A stretch of 64,000 nucleotides of DNA. It comes from Desulforhabdus sp. TSK (GTDB lineage: Bacteria; Desulfobacterota; Syntrophobacteria; Syntrophobacterales; Syntrophobacteraceae). Location of the stretch: assembly GCF_022836495.1 (NCBI RefSeq), contig NZ_BQXM01000009.1, positions 62,001-126,000 on the forward strand. The letters are read 5' to 3'. The first letter of the stretch is position 1. Each line of letters opens with the position of its first letter. The position numbers and the translations under genes were made by a program. This document shows, piece after piece, positions 61,437-64,000 of the stretch. The notes under the pieces were generated by a model. It saw only the letters and a program-made list of their open reading frames with translations, was not told the origin of the DNA and ran no database searches.

Positions 61437-62959
61437 CTGAAGTTTCGCACACCAGCTGAGTGGTGCCATGGAGTGCAAACAGCTGGGATTTCACCGTTTT
61501 AAATGGAAAGGCAGCCCCGAATGTAGTAGTGTTGCTTTACCTAAGTCACCACAACTACAAACAAAAAGGAGCTGCCATGAAGAAGGATATCGCATTTTCT
61601 CTCTCCATCCAAAGAGAAATTGAAAAACGTCACCTCAATGTGGAATCTGAGGTCAACAAGTCCATGAATGAGCTGGGGATCAGGACATTACTGCACCAGT
61701 CGGGAATACAGAAAGAGAAAGGCTTTCCGACCGTCACTCTGCTCTTTGCCCTGATCATTTTGCCCGTGATCAAGCAGTCCCTCACGGCTTTATGGTCAGG
61801 GAAGTTCTTCGAGAACATGCTCCAGGCTCACAAGGACACCTACTACCGCTTCTTGAATCATCCGTGCTTCAACTGGCGAAAGCTCGTCACTCTTCTTGCC
61901 TGCCGGGAGATCGCCCGAACAGATCGCACTCCCTTCAACGAAAAGACCATCATTGCCGATGACAGCCTGCTCGGTAAGACGGGAGAGAAGATGGAACTGG
62001 TGAGCTATCACCATGATCATACGACCAATCGCTCAAAGCTCGGCTACCAGATGCTCCAGATAGGCTTGCACAACGGGACCCGTTTCTACCCTCTGGATCT
62101 TGGCTTCCACACGTCGAAGAACCGCCCCAATGACAAGCTGCGGGAGATGGACAAGCGAACCAACGGCTGGAAAAGACGCATGGAGTCTTTCGAGAAAAAG
62201 ACAGACCTTCTGGTTCAAATGATCCGCAGGTGCTGGCAAAACGGGATCAGTGCCCGCTTTGTCCTCTTTGATTCCTGGTTTGCCTGTGACAAGGTCATCT
62301 CCCAGATTCTTGCCATTGGCTACGGGATCATCTGCCGGCTCAAAGCCAACAAGACTCACTACCACTACAAAGGTAACCCCATGACGTTGTCCCAGCTCTG
62401 GCACACCGAGGCCAGACACGAGCTTCGCTGGATCAGCTCCTGGCAAATCAAGGCTGCCATCCTCAAGGTTGAGCTGCCCCTTGCAGGGGAGGTGAGCATT
62501 GTGTTCGTCCGCTGGAGCAAGAAGAAATGGCATGCCTTCCTCTGTACCGAAACCGACATGGAAATCCATGAAATTCTCGACTATTACTCCCGCAGATGGG
62601 CAATCGAATGCTATTTCAGAGACTGCAAACAACTCCTCGGGCTTGGAAAAGGTCAGAGCGAGACATTCGATGCCGTGGTGGCCTGGGCATCGATTGTGGC
62701 GATTCGCTATCTCATCCTCATCTACATCCTGACCAAACGCCAGCTTGCTGGTCCCATAGGACCCTTGTTCCAAGAGCTTGCCCGTGAGCATCTCCAGCTG
62801 GCTCTTATTCAATCCATCTGGACTCGAATCCGGCAGATTCTCATGTTGTCAAGCCAGCTTTTTTCCACCAATTCTGCCCCGGATGAGTTCTTCTACTTGC
62901 TTGACGTACTTGAAAATTCGCTCATTAACTCCCCTGCGGAGGGGTGTGCGAAACTTTAG
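61437..62959 (+). mobile_element. complete IS4-family insertion sequence
   Basis: The ends are CTGAAGTTTCGCACACC (61437-61453) and, inverted at 62943-62959, CTAAAGTTTCGCACACC: a 17-bp terminal inverted repeat with one mismatch. The flanking direct repeat is TGATTTA or, counting ambiguous bases, TGATTTACTG (61430-61439 and 62960-62969), a plausible target duplication. One intact transposase gene fills the element, so it may be active. Total about 1.52 kb. Confidence 0.85.
61577..62959 (+). CDS. IS4-family DDE transposase
   Basis: A 460-residue transposase read from ATG 61577, preceded by AAAGGAG. Catalytic features: D in IIADDSLLGKTG, D in RFVLFDSWFACDKVI, and E in the Y-x2-R-x3-E-x6-K signature YSRRWAIECYFRDCK, as expected for IS4. 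The N-terminal region (MKKDIAFSLSIQREIEKRHL) is probably DNA-binding. The stop codon TAG is the final three bases of the right terminal repeat. No frameshift or internal stop. Confidence 0.92.
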   Translation: MKKDIAFSLSIQREIEKRHLNVESEVNKSMNELGIRTLLHQSGIQKEKGFPTVTLLFALIILPVIKQSLTALWSGKFFENMLQAHKDTYYRFLNHPCFNWRKLVTLLACREIARTDRTPFNEKTIIADDSLLGKTGEKMELVSYHHDHTTNRSKLGYQMLQIGLHNGTRFYPLDLGFHTSKNRPNDKLREMDKRTNGWKRRMESFEKKTDLLVQMIRRCWQNGISARFVLFDSWFACDKVISQILAIGYGIICRLKANKTHYHYKGNPMTLSQLWHTEARHELRWISSWQIKAAILKVELPLAGEVSIVFVRWSKKKWHAFLCTETDMEIHEILDYYSRRWAIECYFRDCKQLLGLGKGQSETFDAVVAWASIVAIRYLILIYILTKRQLAGPIGPLFQELAREHLQLALIQSIWTRIRQILMLSSQLFSTNSAPDEFFYLLDVLENSLINSPAEGCAKL

Positions 62960-63028
62960 TGATTTACTGTTCTGGATGGCTGAGGCCCTAAAAATATACG
63001 CTCATTGAACCCGGTAAAGGAAAATCGT

Positions 63029-63592
63029 ATGCCAACACCCGCATCAGAGCCGCAAGGCTCTTTCAGCTACTCAGATTATCTCACCTGGCCGGACGATGAG
63101 CGGTGGGAGATCATCGACGGAAGGGCCTACAACATGACGCCTGCGCCAAGTGTCAGACATCAGCAGACCCTCGGAAATATTTACGTTCTACTACGGCATG
63201 CCTTCCATGGCCGCGGGTGCTTCATCGGCATGGCGCCCACCGACGTCGTGCTGTCGGAACATGATGTCGTGCAGCCTGATCTATTTGTGGTCTGTGATCG
63301 GAAAAAGATCACCGAGCGCAATATCCAGGGAGCTCCCGACATGGTGGTGGAAGTGCTGAGCGCCTCCACGGCCAAGAAGGATCGCTGGGAAAAGAAGCTC
63401 CTTTACGAAAGGTCCGGCGTATCCGAATACCTTCTTCTCGACCCGGAAGGCCAATTCCTGGAACGTTATGTTTTGGAAAAGGACGGACGCTTCGACCGGG
63501 GAGAAATCCTTGGCCCGCATGAGACTATGGTGCTGAAATTTATGGAAGGCATCTCCATCCCGTTGCAGGAAGTTTTTGGGCCTGTTGCCTGA
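63029..63592 (+). CDS. Uma2-family (DUF820) restriction-fold protein
   Basis: A 187-residue protein of the PD-(D/E)xK superfamily. WEIIDGRAYNMTPAPSVRHQ, DVVLSEHDVVQPDLFVVCDR, and DMVVEVLSAST followed by KLLYERSGVSEYLLLDPE match Uma2, with the candidate nuclease Asp, Glu and Lys in the last two blocks. Uma2 proteins are abundant in cyanobacteria and many anaerobes; a nuclease activity is assumed but its role is unclear. AAAGGAAA before ATG 63029 sets the start. It lies just outside the IS right end. Confidence 0.88.
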   Translation: MPTPASEPQGSFSYSDYLTWPDDERWEIIDGRAYNMTPAPSVRHQQTLGNIYVLLRHAFHGRGCFIGMAPTDVVLSEHDVVQPDLFVVCDRKKITERNIQGAPDMVVEVLSASTAKKDRWEKKLLYERSGVSEYLLLDPEGQFLERYVLEKDGRFDRGEILGPHETMVLKFMEGISIPLQEVFGPVA

Positions 63593-63789
63593 CGCTAAAA
63601 CGACGTTTCGGTAAGCATGGGCGTTTTGAGCAGAGGGAGAAATCCAAGAGCCGACGTGCAGAAAATCGGGGATGTTGGCATTGTTTTGGCTAATCTCATG
63701 GCCGAGGTGTCGCGTGATTTGAGTGTCGACCACGCATCTTTTTACCAGGGAACAGCAGGAAAAAATGCCGGCAAGGAGTAAAAATTCAA

Positions 63790-64000
63790 ATGGTACCAGA
63801 AAAACTGCCCATCTTGCTCAGATTACCCGACAAAACCCAGGAAGAACTCCCGGACGTAAGCATCCTCATTCCTGCAAACAATGAAGCCGCCGGCATCGCG
63901 GATGTTGTCGAGAGAGTCCGCCAAGTCATGGACTCCCTCGACTACCTGTATGAAATTCTTGTTATCGATGACGGGTCGACAGACGAAACGGCCCAGAATG
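63790..64000 (+). CDS. family 2 glycosyltransferase, 5' part (runs off the window)
   Basis: The reading frame from ATG 63790 is open to the window edge (70 codons). After a 20-residue leader it shows the GT2 start VSILIPANNEAAGIADVVER and YEILVIDDGSTDETAQN, which carry the nucleotide-sugar binding Asp pair. It is probably a dolichyl-phosphate-mannose-synthase-like or undecaprenyl-phosphate sugar transferase, but the rest is missing. AAGGAG lies upstream at longer spacing. It fits the nearby rfbA. Confidence 0.85.
   Translation, partial: MVPEKLPILLRLPDKTQEELPDVSILIPANNEAAGIADVVERVRQVMDSLDYLYEILVIDDGSTDETAQN

Noticed and set aside
63281-63733. 150-codon minus-strand frame across the end of the Uma2 gene
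   Set aside because: Mostly the antisense of Uma2; no motif or plausible start.

Overview
The window looks like a chromosomal segment of a strictly anaerobic, Gram-negative bacterium of the former Deltaproteobacteria, most likely a Syntrophobacter-like sulfate reducer or syntroph. This placement is an inference. It rests on LptF/LptG (an outer membrane with LPS), an 11-subunit complex I, a NIL-domain ferredoxin, a minimal SufBC-type Fe-S system, a U32 peptidase and the def-fmt-DUF116-rsmB gene order. No rRNA or tRNA gene and no CRISPR array was recognised.

Layout. 1-2.1 kb: 5' part of dprA (minus) diverging from a U32 peptidase gene. 2.2-14.1 kb: minus-strand complex I operon nuoA-B-C-D-H-I-J-K-L-M-N, ending in an unusual gene that joins the ferredoxin-like and Fe-S parts of NuoF, without the NADH/FMN domain, to a long Ala/Glu/Pro/Val-rich tail. 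14.1-14.9 kb: unexplained divergent control region. 14.9-22.2 kb: proC (plus), then minus-strand genes for a free-standing IF-2 C-terminal half, azlCD, nadC, valS and an acidic protein with a PopZ-like tail. 22.6-25.8 kb: a membrane protein and lptF-lptG (plus). 25.9-29.6 kb: minus-strand operon hflK-hflC-glycosyltransferase-response regulator. 30.3-33.2 kb: uspA, a UDP-sugar epimerase gene and an Xaa-Pro peptidase gene. 33.6-37 kb: NIL-ferredoxin, IscU/NifU-like scaffold, mnmA and mtaB, a sulfur/tRNA-thiolation group. 39-41 kb: minimal SufC-SufBD pair. 41.4-49 kb: coaE, then a minus-strand set of a DUF4126 protein, two related dynamin-like GTPases, a small membrane protein and a PpiD-type foldase. 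49-54.3 kb: YhaM-like nuclease, holB-ricT-metG. 54.4-59.7 kb: two PIN-domain toxin-antitoxin pairs flanking the minus-strand def-fmt-DUF116-rsmB group. 60-64 kb: rfbA, a complete IS4-type insertion sequence, a Uma2 nuclease gene and the start of a GT2 glycosyltransferase gene, which together look like the edge of a polysaccharide region.

How the genes fit together. Translation is heavily represented: valS, metG, fmt, def, rsmB, mnmA, mtaB and the IF-2 fragment cover charging, initiation, N-terminal processing and tRNA/rRNA modification. Fe-S assembly (IscU-like and SufBC-like) lies near its likely clients MnmA/MtaB, RicT and the complex I subunits. Envelope functions (lptFG, hflKC, ppiD, dynamin-like GTPases, sugar enzymes) form a second theme. 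Dispersed palindromes of several families lie in the intergenic gaps. Two copies of a 141-142 bp MITE-like element and two of a related element share a core inverted repeat, and one core pair shows compensated changes.
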